From Thiotrichaceae bacterium (GTDB taxonomy: Bacteria > Pseudomonadota > Gammaproteobacteria > Eutrophobiales > Eutrophobiaceae): DNA of 33,556 nucleotides. The stretch covers positions 1 through 33,556 of the forward strand of contig DUBV01000023.1 in NCBI GenBank assembly GCA_012960105.1. The letters are read 5' to 3'. The stretch's first letter is position 1; the number at the start of each line of letters is the position of its first letter. Of this stretch, positions 16,557-25,463 are shown in pieces. The position numbers and the translations under genes were made by a program. Under the pieces are notes generated by a model that saw nothing but the letters and a program-made list of their open reading frames with translations, was not told the origin of the DNA and made no database searches.

Positions 16557-18302
16557 CTAATCTTGAAACTGTACTTGATGCAGCTTGGCATAATAATTTT
16601 GAAGTTTTAATAACTCTTCATGTTTGCCTTGCTCAACGATACGTCCTTTATCAAGCACAATAATTCGATCAGCATTTTCTATAGTCGACAAACGATGCGC
16701 AATAATTAAACAGGTACGACCTTTTTTAACATTTTCCAAAGCCGATTGAATATGCCGTTCTGAACGTGTATCTAATGATGAGGTTGCTTCATCAAGAATT
16801 AGTATAGGCGCATCTTTTAATAGTGCGCGTGCTATAGCAATTCGTTGTCGTTGACCGCCTGATAATCGCGTGCCATCTTCACCAATAATGGTTTCCATTT
16901 TCTCTGCTGGTTCATTAATAAACTCTGTTGCACATGCCGCTTCTGCTGCTGCCCAAATAGCATCATCGGAATAATTTTTCAATTCACCATAAGCAATATT
17001 ATTTCTCACCGTATCATTAAATAACACGACATCCTGACTTACGTAGGCAATATTGCTACGTAAGGATAATAATGACAGTTCATTGATATCTATATCATCA
17101 AGAAAAATCGAGCCGGACTTAGGCTGATAAAATCGTGGCAATAAATTTGCTAATGTTGTTTTGCCGCTGCCGGACTCACCAACCAGAGCAACCGTTTCTC
17201 CCGGCGCAATACTAAATGAAATTGTTTGTAAGGCATCTGTCTTTGCTTCGTCATAGAAATACGAGACACCTCGAAATTCAATTTTACCTTTTACATTTTT
17301 TAATTCCTTGTTTCCGAGTTGTGGCTCTATATCAGTATCAAGTATGGTAAAGACACTTTCGCATGCTGCCAGTCCTTTTTGTATATGTTCATTAACACCA
17401 GCCAAACGTTTTAGCGGGCCGGTTATCATTGCAATTGCTGCGAAGAAAGAAACAAAATCACCTACAAGTAAACTACCCGCTGCGGCTTGTCTTGTTGCGA
17501 CATAAATAATTATGGCGAGAAGAATAGCAACGATCATTTGAATTGCTGGGCCTGTGGCCACTGATGCCTGAATAAATTTCATCGCAAAACGACGATAGGC
17601 GTTAATGGTATTAAAAAAACGTTGTTTCTCTACTTCCTGTCCGCCGTATAACTTAATGACCTTCTGTGCATCGAAACATTCACCAAGGACATCGTGAAGA
17701 TCACCCATCGTACCCTGAACTTTACGACTCATTTTACGGATTCTACGTTTAATAATTGTAACAATGACTGCTATGACTGGTGCGGCAAATAAACAGATTA
17801 ATGCAAGTGTCACATCAATATAAAACATCCAGGCAAGTAAACCGATAAGCGACAAGGTATCGCGAACCAATGTTGAAATAGCATTGGTGGAAGCTTCCTT
17901 TATTTGAGTAACGTCATAAGTAAATCGCGACATCAAACTACCTGAACGGTGCTGATCAAAATAATGAGTCGGCGCATCAATCATGCGATTAAACATCGCC
18001 TGTCGTAAATCCATGATGACCATATTCGCCACCCAATTTAAGGACAGATTACTAACATAGGCAGCAATGCCACGTACGGCAAATAAGGCAATGAATAGAA
18101 ACGGCATAAGCATAATCAGTTGTGGATCTTTTTCAATAAATGCGCCATTTAACAAGGGTTGCATCAAGGCGGGAATAGCTGGGTCGGTTCCTGCCAAAAC
18201 GATCATGCTAAGGATGGAGAGTAAAAATACCCGCCAATAGGGAACAACATGGCTCAAAAGCCTTCGATATAAGCCCATATCTGTACTAATTGTTGAAGCC
18301 AA
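16557..18302 (-). CDS. msbA: Lipid A/phospholipid flippase MsbA
   Basis: The 581-residue half-transporter has an N-terminal six-helix ABC exporter domain and a C-terminal nucleotide-binding domain with GESGSGKTT (Walker A), LSGGQRQR (signature), ILILDEATSSLD (Walker B) and AHRLST (H-loop). Length and sequence match MsbA (E. coli 582 residues), which flips lipid A-core across the inner membrane at the cost of ATP. The TTG at 18302 has a good ribosome site (AGAGAGGA, 4 bases upstream), while the next ATG at 18278 has none, so I keep TTG. The lpxK gene, which often follows msbA, is not here: the next thing downstream is a repeat. Divergent from the phosphoribulokinase gene. Confidence 0.96.
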   Translation of the reverse strand: MASTISTDMGLYRRLLSHVVPYWRVFLLSILSMIVLAGTDPAIPALMQPLLNGAFIEKDPQLIMLMPFLFIALFAVRGIAAYVSNLSLNWVANMVIMDLRQAMFNRMIDAPTHYFDQHRSGSLMSRFTYDVTQIKEASTNAISTLVRDTLSLIGLLAWMFYIDVTLALICLFAAPVIAVIVTIIKRRIRKMSRKVQGTMGDLHDVLGECFDAQKVIKLYGGQEVEKQRFFNTINAYRRFAMKFIQASVATGPAIQMIVAILLAIIIYVATRQAAAGSLLVGDFVSFFAAIAMITGPLKRLAGVNEHIQKGLAACESVFTILDTDIEPQLGNKELKNVKGKIEFRGVSYFYDEAKTDALQTISFSIAPGETVALVGESGSGKTTLANLLPRFYQPKSGSIFLDDIDINELSLLSLRSNIAYVSQDVVLFNDTVRNNIAYGELKNYSDDAIWAAAEAACATEFINEPAEKMETIIGEDGTRLSGGQRQRIAIARALLKDAPILILDEATSSLDTRSERHIQSALENVKKGRTCLIIAHRLSTIENADRIIVLDKGRIVEQGKHEELLKLQNYYAKLHQVQFQD

Positions 18303-18415
18303 ACTATCCTCTCTTTGTAGATCTACGTACTATTTAGCGTATGATTGTGCAACGTATTGATTATAAATGAAATAATGATTAGGGATGACTTTTTTTAAAG
18401 ATAGTCTAAAAACTT

Positions 18416-19291
18416 ATGTCACGTAAACACCCAGTAATTGCGGTAACAGGTTCTTCAGGCGCTGGCACCAGTGTCGCCAAAAGCGCATTTGAATACATGT
18501 TCAAAAAAGACGGAATCAAAGCTGCCATTTTCGAGGGCGATTGTTTTCACCGTTATAATCGTGCGGAAATGGATCAACACAGCGCAGAAGCTGAAAAAAA
18601 AGGCGAAAACCTGACGCACTTTGGCCCAGAAGGTAATCTATTTGAAGAATTGGAAACTTTATTCAAGAAATATGGTGAAAATGGCTCTGGCAAACGCCGT
18701 TTTTATGTTCACGATGAAAAAGAAGCTTCTCAACATGGTCATCCACCAGGTAGTTTAACGCCCTGGGAAGATATTGAAGATGACACAGATGTGCTGTTTT
18801 ACGAGGGATTACACGGCGGCGTGGTAACAGACACCGTTAATGTCGCCCAGCATGTTGATTTGCTAATTGGCGTCACACCAATCATTAATCTGGAATGGAT
18901 GCAGAAAATTCACCGTGATCGCTCTATTAGAGGATATTCGGCGGCTGATGCGACCAAGTTGATTATGGACCGCATGTACGATTATACACATTACATTACT
19001 CCACAATTTTCCCGTACTGATATTAATTTCCAACGTGTGCCGACGATCGATACCTCCAATCCATTCAAAACCGACTATATTCCAAGCAATGATGAAAGTT
19101 TTAGCGTCATTCACATCCGTAATCAGGATAGAATTACCGTCGATTTTCGCTACCTTCTGGAAATGCTAGAAGGCTCTATGATGTCGACTCCAGATACAAT
19201 AGTCGTACCTGCGGGCAAGAAGGTATTTGCCATGCAGCTAATATTGATGCCAATATTGCGCAAATTAATCGCTCAAAAGAGTGCTCAATAG
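18416..19291 (+). CDS. prk: Phosphoribulokinase (class I, proteobacterial type)
   Basis: The 291-residue product phosphorylates ribulose 5-phosphate to ribulose 1,5-bisphosphate, the CO2 acceptor of the Calvin cycle. It has a P-loop GSSGAGTS at 12-19, the EGDCFHRYNRAEMD segment, HFGPEGNLFEELE, FYEGLHGG and SRTDINFQRVPTIDTSNPF, all hallmarks of the proteobacterial enzyme. E. coli has a similar protein, PrkB, without a Calvin cycle, so the gene alone does not prove autotrophy. A ParA gene follows after 24 bases. No other cbb gene is in view and no CbbR site is evident in the 113-base gap to msbA. No clear ribosome site is seen. Confidence 0.93.
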   Translation: MSRKHPVIAVTGSSGAGTSVAKSAFEYMFKKDGIKAAIFEGDCFHRYNRAEMDQHSAEAEKKGENLTHFGPEGNLFEELETLFKKYGENGSGKRRFYVHDEKEASQHGHPPGSLTPWEDIEDDTDVLFYEGLHGGVVTDTVNVAQHVDLLIGVTPIINLEWMQKIHRDRSIRGYSAADATKLIMDRMYDYTHYITPQFSRTDINFQRVPTIDTSNPFKTDYIPSNDESFSVIHIRNQDRITVDFRYLLEMLEGSMMSTPDTIVVPAGKKVFAMQLILMPILRKLIAQKSAQ

Positions 19292-19315
19292 CCTGATTTA
19301 TATGAGAATAGCCCT

Positions 19316-19972
19316 ATGCGTACTATTTTAATCCTGAATCCAAAAGGTGGGAGCGGCAAAAGCACACTAGCGACGAATATCGCCAGTTATTTTGCTCTCA
19401 AAGGAAAAAATGTAACCCTAGCGGATTGCGACCCACAATCTTCTAGTATAGATTGGCTTGCAGTAAGACCCGAATCCCGAGATACCATCAATTCCTCAGT
19501 CCTGAAAAAAGACCGCTTGGATGTACCGAAAGGAACTGAGGTTCTGGTTATGGATACACCGGCCGGTATCACCGATAAGCGATTAACTAAATTTTTAGGC
19601 CAGGCACAAACCATGGTTATGCCGGTTATTGCTTCGCCAATAGATATGCGTGCCGCTGAACGCTTTCTTGAAGGATTATTTTCACTAAAGGGTACGGTTA
19701 ATAATAAAATAAAAATAGCAACTGTCGCAAACCGCGTACGCGAAGACACCTTGGTCGCAGCAAAGCTTGAACATTATTTGAGTCACATCAAATTACCAAA
19801 TGGAAAAAAGTTGCCTTTCATGACGATGCTACGCGCAAGTCAAAATTATATTCATGCAGCCGAACGTGGATTAAGTATCTTCGAATTAGCGCCATCAAAA
19901 ACATATTATGACCGGGAACAATGGGAACCTTTACTTCGTTGGTTAAACAGCAGTAGAAGCATTCCAAAATAA
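19316..19972 (+). CDS. Orphan ParA/MinD-type ATPase
   Basis: The 218-residue product is a small ParA-family ATPase with the deviant Walker A KGGSGKST at 10-17 (signature Lys present), the Walker A' region ADCDPQSSS, and VMDTPAG as Walker B. It lacks an N-terminal helix-turn-helix, so it resembles position-setting ParAs (for example those moving carboxysomes, chemotaxis arrays or storage granules) more than chromosomal ParA. No parB-like partner lies beside it. Its closeness to phosphoribulokinase (24 bases, same strand) suggests co-expression. A McdA-like role in placing carboxysomes is a possibility, but no carboxysome gene is visible. Confidence 0.88.
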   Translation: MRTILILNPKGGSGKSTLATNIASYFALKGKNVTLADCDPQSSSIDWLAVRPESRDTINSSVLKKDRLDVPKGTEVLVMDTPAGITDKRLTKFLGQAQTMVMPVIASPIDMRAAERFLEGLFSLKGTVNNKIKIATVANRVREDTLVAAKLEHYLSHIKLPNGKKLPFMTMLRASQNYIHAAERGLSIFELAPSKTYYDREQWEPLLRWLNSSRSIPK

Positions 19973-20033
19973 AATAATTTCATCCATAAATACTGCCCTT
20001 GAGTGTGTCATCTCATCGCTAGCTTAAATCGTC

Positions 20034-21044
20034 ATGTCATACAAAATACAACTTACAGAACAAAACCTTAGTTTCGATATTGAAAAAGAAGAAACTGTGC
20101 TTGAAGCCGCATTACGTCAAGGACATAACTTACCTTATGGTTGCCGTAATGGCGCATGTGGTTCATGCAAAGCAAAATTAATCAGCGGTAATATTACTTA
20201 TGCAGATACCTTGCCCGAAGGTCTTTCAGAAGAAGAACATCAACAAGGTAATGTGTTATTGTGTCAGGCACTCGCCTCTAGCGATCTATCAATAAAAAGC
20301 CGTATGATTGAAACATCTACTGATATCAAACTCAGACAGTTCCCATGCCGAGTTACCACATGTGAAAAACTGAATGCTGATGTAATTCGTTTGACACTTG
20401 AACTTCCAAAAACAGAACGACTGCAATTTTTAGCTGGGCAATATATAGATATCATCATGAAAGATGGTAAGCGCCGCTCATTTTCACTGGCCAATCCACC
20501 GCACGAAGATCAAGAGCTGGAACTTCATATTCGTTATTATGAAGGAGGGCTCTTTTCTGAATATGCTTTTAAAGATCTTAAAAATAAAGCCCTATTGCGT
20601 ATTGAAGGCCCCTTGGGCCAATTTACTTTACAAGAATCTGACAGACCCATCATTATGATTGCCGGCGGCACTGGTTTTGCACCAGTTAAAAGTCTGGTTG
20701 AACATGCTCTTGAAAAAAAGGATTACCGTCCTATACACATTTACTGGGGTGCTCGCGCTGAAACTGATTTATATTTTGACAACGTTGTTAAGCAATGGAC
20801 TATTGATCATTTACACATTAAATATATCCCTGTTTTATCAGAAACGGATAGTTTGGAAAATTGGCGGGGAAAAACTGGTTATGTCCATGAAGCTGTACTG
20901 GAAGATCATGCTGACTTATCTGGATACGACATCTATACCTGTGGCCCACCGCCCATGGTTAATGCCGTAGTAGAATCATTCCCGAAACAGGGCCTAAATC
21001 GAGAACGACTTTTCTCAGATTCATTTGAATTCGCAAGCAATTAA
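20034..21044 (+). CDS. Ferredoxin-domain NAD(P)H oxidoreductase
   Basis: The 336-residue product has an N-terminal plant-type [2Fe-2S] ferredoxin domain (Cys37, Cys42, Cys45 and Cys77 as cluster ligands), then an FAD-binding domain with RRSFSLAN, then an NAD(P)-binding domain with GGTGFAP and YTCGPPPMV. This architecture passes electrons from NAD(P)H through FAD to the iron-sulphur cluster. Such proteins are often labelled CDP-6-deoxy-delta-3,4-glucoseen reductase or phenol hydroxylase reductase, but no sugar or aromatic pathway is nearby, so those names should not be adopted. It follows parA by 61 bases; whether they share a transcript is unclear. No strong ribosome site precedes the ATG. 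Confidence 0.92.
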   Translation: MSYKIQLTEQNLSFDIEKEETVLEAALRQGHNLPYGCRNGACGSCKAKLISGNITYADTLPEGLSEEEHQQGNVLLCQALASSDLSIKSRMIETSTDIKLRQFPCRVTTCEKLNADVIRLTLELPKTERLQFLAGQYIDIIMKDGKRRSFSLANPPHEDQELELHIRYYEGGLFSEYAFKDLKNKALLRIEGPLGQFTLQESDRPIIMIAGGTGFAPVKSLVEHALEKKDYRPIHIYWGARAETDLYFDNVVKQWTIDHLHIKYIPVLSETDSLENWRGKTGYVHEAVLEDHADLSGYDIYTCGPPPMVNAVVESFPKQGLNRERLFSDSFEFASN

Positions 21045-21256
21045 TCACTCCTCTCATACTCATTTATAATAAATATTATTTTTATTAGAAAACGATATTA
21101 AGTTCTATGAAATTATTGGCGATACTATTTAATAGGGCATAAGCTATTTTAATATATTGGTAGTTTGTAAAAGGTCATATTACATTTATGGCCCATATTG
21201 GTTCGAAAATAATGATTTACTACTTCTATGAATGATTGCTTTGGATAGAGCTTAAA
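21045..21256. other. AT-rich intergenic stretch without recognisable content
   Basis: This AT-rich stretch after the reductase gene holds no ORF of note, GC-rich hairpin, tRNA or repeat matching the other intergenic elements. It may contain a promoter for the small ORF that follows, but I cannot place one. Confidence 0.5.
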
Positions 21257-21385
21257 ATGAGTAATGTAAAAAACTTTGTTAACGAAAAAACAAGAAAAAT
21301 CATAGAAGATGAAGAACGCACATTTGCAAACTTAAAAGATTTTCAACAACAAAAAGCCGCTAAAACTAATCCTTCACCCCTGTAG
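21257..21385 (+). CDS. Possible 42-residue charged small protein
   Basis: An ATG at 21257 opens a 42-codon frame starting MSNVKNFVNEKTRKIIEDEE and ending in TNPSPL. The product is strongly charged (many Lys, Glu and Asp) and predicted helical by eye. Its last 20 bases overlap the end of the convergent hemY gene. There is only a poor ribosome site (GAG, 6 bases upstream). The coding-like composition stands out against the surrounding AT-rich intergenic DNA, but a chance ORF is quite possible. Confidence 0.4.
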   Translation: MSNVKNFVNEKTRKIIEDEERTFANLKDFQQQKAAKTNPSPL

Positions 21386-22556
21386 CAAGAGCAAGACCTT
21401 TTTCATAACACTCGGCCGCTTCTTCGCTACTTCCTTCATACTCATGTAATTGAGCTAATTCATAATAAGCTTCAGGAATAGCTTGCACTTCAATACCTTC
21501 TTGTAAATAATCTTTTGCCTTACCCCATAATTTATTTCGCATACAGATTCTACCTAGCGATAATAATAAAACAGGCTCACGCGGATGATTTTGCAACCAG
21601 GTTTCAGCAACAGCTAATTGTTTATTTGCCTCACTACCAACAACCAACCCATATAAACGAACCAGCATATTATCCCATTGTCGTTTTAACGCACCTCGTA
21701 ACAATAATTCACAATCCGCCGTATCATCAAACTTTAATCGTTCATTAATATAAACTTCTATTAAATAGAAATGTTGTTTCAACTTGCGCGGAATACTCAC
21801 CCAAATCGTATTGAGCTTTTCCTCATCGTCAAGCTTACCTGCTTCCTTTAATAAGCCCGCATAGGCATCGAGTTGCTTTGCCTGAATTTGTTCACGCGAA
21901 TAAAGATTACTTTTCTCTACGAACGGAATTAATTTTAAAACAGATTGCCAATCATTTAGACCGGTATAAGTATCTAGCAACAACTGCTTCACCTGAAGTT
22001 GTTCCGGCTGTTTGTATTGTAGATGTTTTAATGTCGCTAACGCCTGTTCAGTTTGCTGCTGACTTAATTGCAACTCAGCTTGCGTTATACCGACAGCAAT
22101 ACTTGCGTCAGGATTATGATGATAGGCAAGACGCAAATATTCATCGCGCCGATCAACTGCTCGTAATTCCTGTGCGGCGCGAGCTGCATAAAGATAATTA
22201 ACATGCGGCGACCGGCTATAAGGTGCAGCCTTACAGAAATCATGCTCGGCTTTTTTCCAGTTTCCTTCTGTCATATAAATCAAGCCTTCCGTTAAATATT
22301 TTTCAGCTCGTCGTTGATTTCGATGATGATGCCATATTTTTATCTGTTTTGGCATTTGCCAAAAGCGTACCAAGCTACGCACAGAAAAATAAACGGCGAC
22401 AAAGCTCAAAAATAAAATGATAACGAAAAAAGTAGCACTGGTTTTTATTGTCCAGCCAGAAATAGTCATTATCACATAACCAGTATCTGAACCCGCTACA
22501 GAACCAATAGCAACGGCCAGGAATAAAGCCAGCAAACTTAGGAACAACAGTCTCAT
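21366..22556 (-). CDS. hemY: HemY-like membrane TPR protein
   Basis: The 396-residue product is the HemY protein of gammaproteobacterial haem operons (not the oxygen-dependent protoporphyrinogen oxidase of the same name in Bacillus). Two transmembrane helices lie at about 1-22 and 40-62, followed by a helical region of TPR-like repeats, for example ALATLKHLQYKQPEQLQVKQ and the last repeat near residues 360-390. Its start overlaps the hemX stop by 4 bases (ATGA). It is the last gene of hemC-hemD-hemX-hemY. Its exact role in haem synthesis is unsettled; a scaffold at the membrane is usually proposed. Confidence 0.93.
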   Translation of the reverse strand: MRLLFLSLLALFLAVAIGSVAGSDTGYVIMTISGWTIKTSATFFVIILFLSFVAVYFSVRSLVRFWQMPKQIKIWHHHRNQRRAEKYLTEGLIYMTEGNWKKAEHDFCKAAPYSRSPHVNYLYAARAAQELRAVDRRDEYLRLAYHHNPDASIAVGITQAELQLSQQQTEQALATLKHLQYKQPEQLQVKQLLLDTYTGLNDWQSVLKLIPFVEKSNLYSREQIQAKQLDAYAGLLKEAGKLDDEEKLNTIWVSIPRKLKQHFYLIEVYINERLKFDDTADCELLLRGALKRQWDNMLVRLYGLVVGSEANKQLAVAETWLQNHPREPVLLLSLGRICMRNKLWGKAKDYLQEGIEVQAIPEAYYELAQLHEYEGSSEEAAECYEKGLALATGVKD

Positions 22557-23641
22557 TGTAGTCGCATCAATCCTTCTTCATCGACAAGGGCATTACTTTC
22601 ATCCTGATAACGACTAAGCGCACGTACTGACTCTAGCGAGGAATTAATGTCGACATCAGGAAATATCAGCTCCGTTTTTTTTATACTAGACAATGAATCA
22701 TAAATATTTCGAACAGCAGCATCTGTCAGATCAAAATAATCATTCAACCAAAGATGTATATTATTAATTGATGCATGCAAATTTTCTGTGTCGCGATTAA
22801 ATACAGCAAAACGCGCATTCGCTAACTCAAGTTTTAAATTAGCATGAAGAAAATAAACTTCATCGGGTAACAGGCGTACTTTACTAACATTCTCATCATG
22901 CGTTATGACAACCAGACTTTTTAACTCTTTAAAGACTAATGCTAAAAAATGCTTTACCCCTTCCACTTGTTCTTCAACAGGCTTGGTTTTTATTTCCAAT
23001 TGTTCCATTAGCATATTTTCTTTTAATGGAAGTTCATCAACACGATTAATTAAATCAGATAAGAATAAAGCCATGCCACTTAAGTCGGCCTGGTTTATAG
23101 ACCGTAGCACATTCATGTCGGAGATCAATTGTTCACGAACACTCAAAACAGCGGGATCAGTCAAGCCGGCTAATCGTGCATCAGCTGACTCCATTGCTGA
23201 CAAAGCTGTAACAACATTGTGATCAAGCTGTAGATTATAGCTTGCTATAATTAGCAGATGTTCGATCTCTGCTAAAGCATAATCTTTATTAACATGAATT
23301 TGTTGTTCTTGTGGCTGAGAAATAGAATAAGAAAGCTCATCCTGTTTTGACTCAAGCTCTAATAATTTATTCTGCACACTCGCAAACCTTGACAAGGTTT
23401 CTTTTATTTTATTATTACTATCCAGAACTGTATTGTTATTTTTTATATTGCTTTGATTAAGCTTCTGTTCAATTTTGTTAAGCTGATCATTTATAAAAAC
23501 AAACGCAACAGAAAGAGCAATTATAAGTACGGTCGATACAATAAAAGTGATCTTGCTTGTTGATATACTTTTTCCGGAAGAAGTGTTTCCCTCGGCTTTC
23601 TTTGTTACAGACTTATTCTCTTTGTTTTTTTCTTCACTCAT
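22553..23641 (-). CDS. hemX: HemX-like membrane protein
   Basis: The 362-residue product has a polar, Lys/Ser-rich N-terminus, one transmembrane helix at about 30-50, a coiled-coil segment at about 50-110, and a periplasmic helical domain. This is the HemX pattern. Databases often label it uroporphyrinogen-III C-methyltransferase, but no SAM-binding methylase motif is present. Both ends overlap their neighbours by 4 bases (ATGA with hemD and hemY), so the operon is tightly coupled. It probably interacts with HemD or HemY at the membrane. Confidence 0.9.
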   Translation of the reverse strand: MSEEKNKENKSVTKKAEGNTSSGKSISTSKITFIVSTVLIIALSVAFVFINDQLNKIEQKLNQSNIKNNNTVLDSNNKIKETLSRFASVQNKLLELESKQDELSYSISQPQEQQIHVNKDYALAEIEHLLIIASYNLQLDHNVVTALSAMESADARLAGLTDPAVLSVREQLISDMNVLRSINQADLSGMALFLSDLINRVDELPLKENMLMEQLEIKTKPVEEQVEGVKHFLALVFKELKSLVVITHDENVSKVRLLPDEVYFLHANLKLELANARFAVFNRDTENLHASINNIHLWLNDYFDLTDAAVRNIYDSLSSIKKTELIFPDVDINSSLESVRALSRYQDESNALVDEEGLMRLQ

Positions 23642-24432
23642 ACTTCCTGATCTCCAACAAGTTGTAAAAGTGCTGACACCAAACCTTCATCATTTTTACT
23701 TTGTGCAATTCCTATCTCCGCAATAAAACCCTTTTCTTTTGCAATGCCCACCGTACGCTCTGACATAACAACTAATGGTGTACTAAACAATTGTTTCTGA
23801 TCGACGACTGGTGTTAGTTCTAATAAATTATTAAGCCCTTCATTACTACTAACAATAATAGCTTCCAGTTTATTGTCTTGCCATACTTCATGACATTTCT
23901 GCTCATCGTATTCCGGCAAACAACGCTTATAAACTTCAGCGTAATCAACTATAGCGTCACGCGCTTTTAAACCATTCGCTAGCAACTCTCGCCCACCAAC
24001 ACCTCGTACAATTAATATTTTCTTACTCTGGATAAACTCGCTTTGCAGCTCATCTAAGCGTAATAAATTTTCACTGTCTGCCTGTGCTCCTGCATGTAAG
24101 ACATCCGTTAAATTCATATCTGCTAAGGCTGCAGCGGTACCAGTCCCAATCGCTAATAGCTGAATTTTCTCGGATAATAAACTAGATTGGTCAATAAAAT
24201 GTTCAAAAACCATCTTTACTGCATTACGACTAACAAAGATAATAAAGTCATACTCGTTTATATTATTAAAAATGCTTAATAACGTATCCGAGTTTAAAAC
24301 TACTTGAATTTCAATCGTCGGAAAAAGAATACTCTCTCCAGCTGACTGTGAAATTAATTCACATAAATGACCGGCTTGATGTTCAGGCCGGGTAACTAAT
24401 ATTTGTTTGTTGTTTAACGTCGCTGTCAACAT
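23638..24432 (-). CDS. hemD: Uroporphyrinogen-III synthase
   Basis: The 264-residue product cyclises hydroxymethylbilane to uroporphyrinogen III with inversion of ring D. HemD proteins are poorly conserved; the support here is VTRPEHQAG at the N-terminus, FVSRNAV near residue 68, AIGTGTAAAL, LIVRGVGGRELL and IIVSSNEGLNNLL, together with position directly after hemC. Three bases separate it from the hemC stop, and it overlaps hemX by 4. Confidence 0.94.
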   Translation of the reverse strand: MLTATLNNKQILVTRPEHQAGHLCELISQSAGESILFPTIEIQVVLNSDTLLSIFNNINEYDFIIFVSRNAVKMVFEHFIDQSSLLSEKIQLLAIGTGTAAALADMNLTDVLHAGAQADSENLLRLDELQSEFIQSKKILIVRGVGGRELLANGLKARDAIVDYAEVYKRCLPEYDEQKCHEVWQDNKLEAIIVSSNEGLNNLLELTPVVDQKQLFSTPLVVMSERTVGIAKEKGFIAEIGIAQSKNDEGLVSALLQLVGDQEV

Positions 24433-24435
24433 AAG

Positions 24436-25356
24436 CTATTGCATCAATTCTTTTAAAATTTTATCACCGCCTCGTTGCAGCAATGTTTCAGCCAAACTAG
24501 TTCCTATATCATTACTATCAGCAATATTTCCTTTCAAAGTAGACTTAATCACTTCATTGCCATCAACTGAGGCAATTAAACCAACTAGCTCAACTTCATC
24601 ACCATTAACAGAAGCTTGCCCTGCTATAGGTAATTGACAGCCACCAAACAAACGCCGACTGAATGCGCGCTCTGTCTCTACACACAAAGAAGTATCCGAA
24701 TGATTTAATGGTGCAATTAATTCATGCACAACATCATCGCCAGCACGACATTCTATGCCTATTGCACCTTGACCGATGGCAGGCAGTAATATGGAAGGAG
24801 AAATAAGCTGTGTTATGCGCTCACCTAATCCAAGTCGAATAATCCCGGCCGCAGCAAGTAAAATGGCATCATATTCACCCGAATCTAGTTTTCCCAATCG
24901 CGTACCAACATTACCACGTAAATCTTTTAATATAATCTCAGGATGTAAGGCTTTAACTTGTGACTGACGACGAAGACTCGAAGTGCCGAGTACCGTTGCC
25001 GTGGGAAGATCTTCAATTTTTTGATAGGTATTGGAAATAAATACATCTCGTGTATCTTCGCGCTGCATTATCACCGGTAACACCAGTTCTTCAGGTAACT
25101 CAATCGTCACATCTTTCATCGAATGCACTGCAATATCAGCTCGCCTCTCTAATAATGCCTGCTCAAGCTCCTTAATAAAGAGACCTTTGCCACCAACTGC
25201 TATCAAAGGAGCATCAAGAAAACGGTCACCTTCTGTTTGCATACTGACTAACTCTACGGATAAATCAGAATGAGCCTCTAATAACTGTTTTTTAACATGT
25301 TCAGCTTGCCATAAGGCAAGTGGGCTTTTTCTAGTCGCTATTTTTAGTGTTTTCAC
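24436..25356 (-). CDS. hemC: Porphobilinogen deaminase
   Basis: The 306-residue product joins four porphobilinogens into hydroxymethylbilane. Key features are Asp82 (HSMKDVT), the substrate-binding Arg pair in SSLRRQSQ at 126-133, LRGNVGTRLGKL at 146-157, and Cys240 in FGGCQLP, which carries the dipyrromethane cofactor. It starts at a GTG with no visible ribosome site, and no other usual start lies in frame nearby. It is the first gene of the hem operon and divergent from gshB across 107 bases. Confidence 0.97.
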   Translation of the reverse strand: MKTLKIATRKSPLALWQAEHVKKQLLEAHSDLSVELVSMQTEGDRFLDAPLIAVGGKGLFIKELEQALLERRADIAVHSMKDVTIELPEELVLPVIMQREDTRDVFISNTYQKIEDLPTATVLGTSSLRRQSQVKALHPEIILKDLRGNVGTRLGKLDSGEYDAILLAAAGIIRLGLGERITQLISPSILLPAIGQGAIGIECRAGDDVVHELIAPLNHSDTSLCVETERAFSRRLFGGCQLPIAGQASVNGDEVELVGLIASVDGNEVIKSTLKGNIADSNDIGTSLAETLLQRGGDKILKELMQ

Positions 25357-25463
25357 AATGTATTTATATATTCTACGAAATGTTATTGATGTTTATTATC
25401 ATACACTTTGGGTATTATTCAGAGAATTATTTATATGCTCAAATAGCTTAACTAAATTAAAAA
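25357..25463. promoter_or_regulatory. Divergent promoter region between hemC and gshB
   Basis: These 107 AT-rich bases must hold the promoters of both the hem operon (minus) and the gshB operon (plus). I cannot place confident -35/-10 pairs or an operator. Neither gene has a visible ribosome site in this stretch. Confidence 0.5.
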
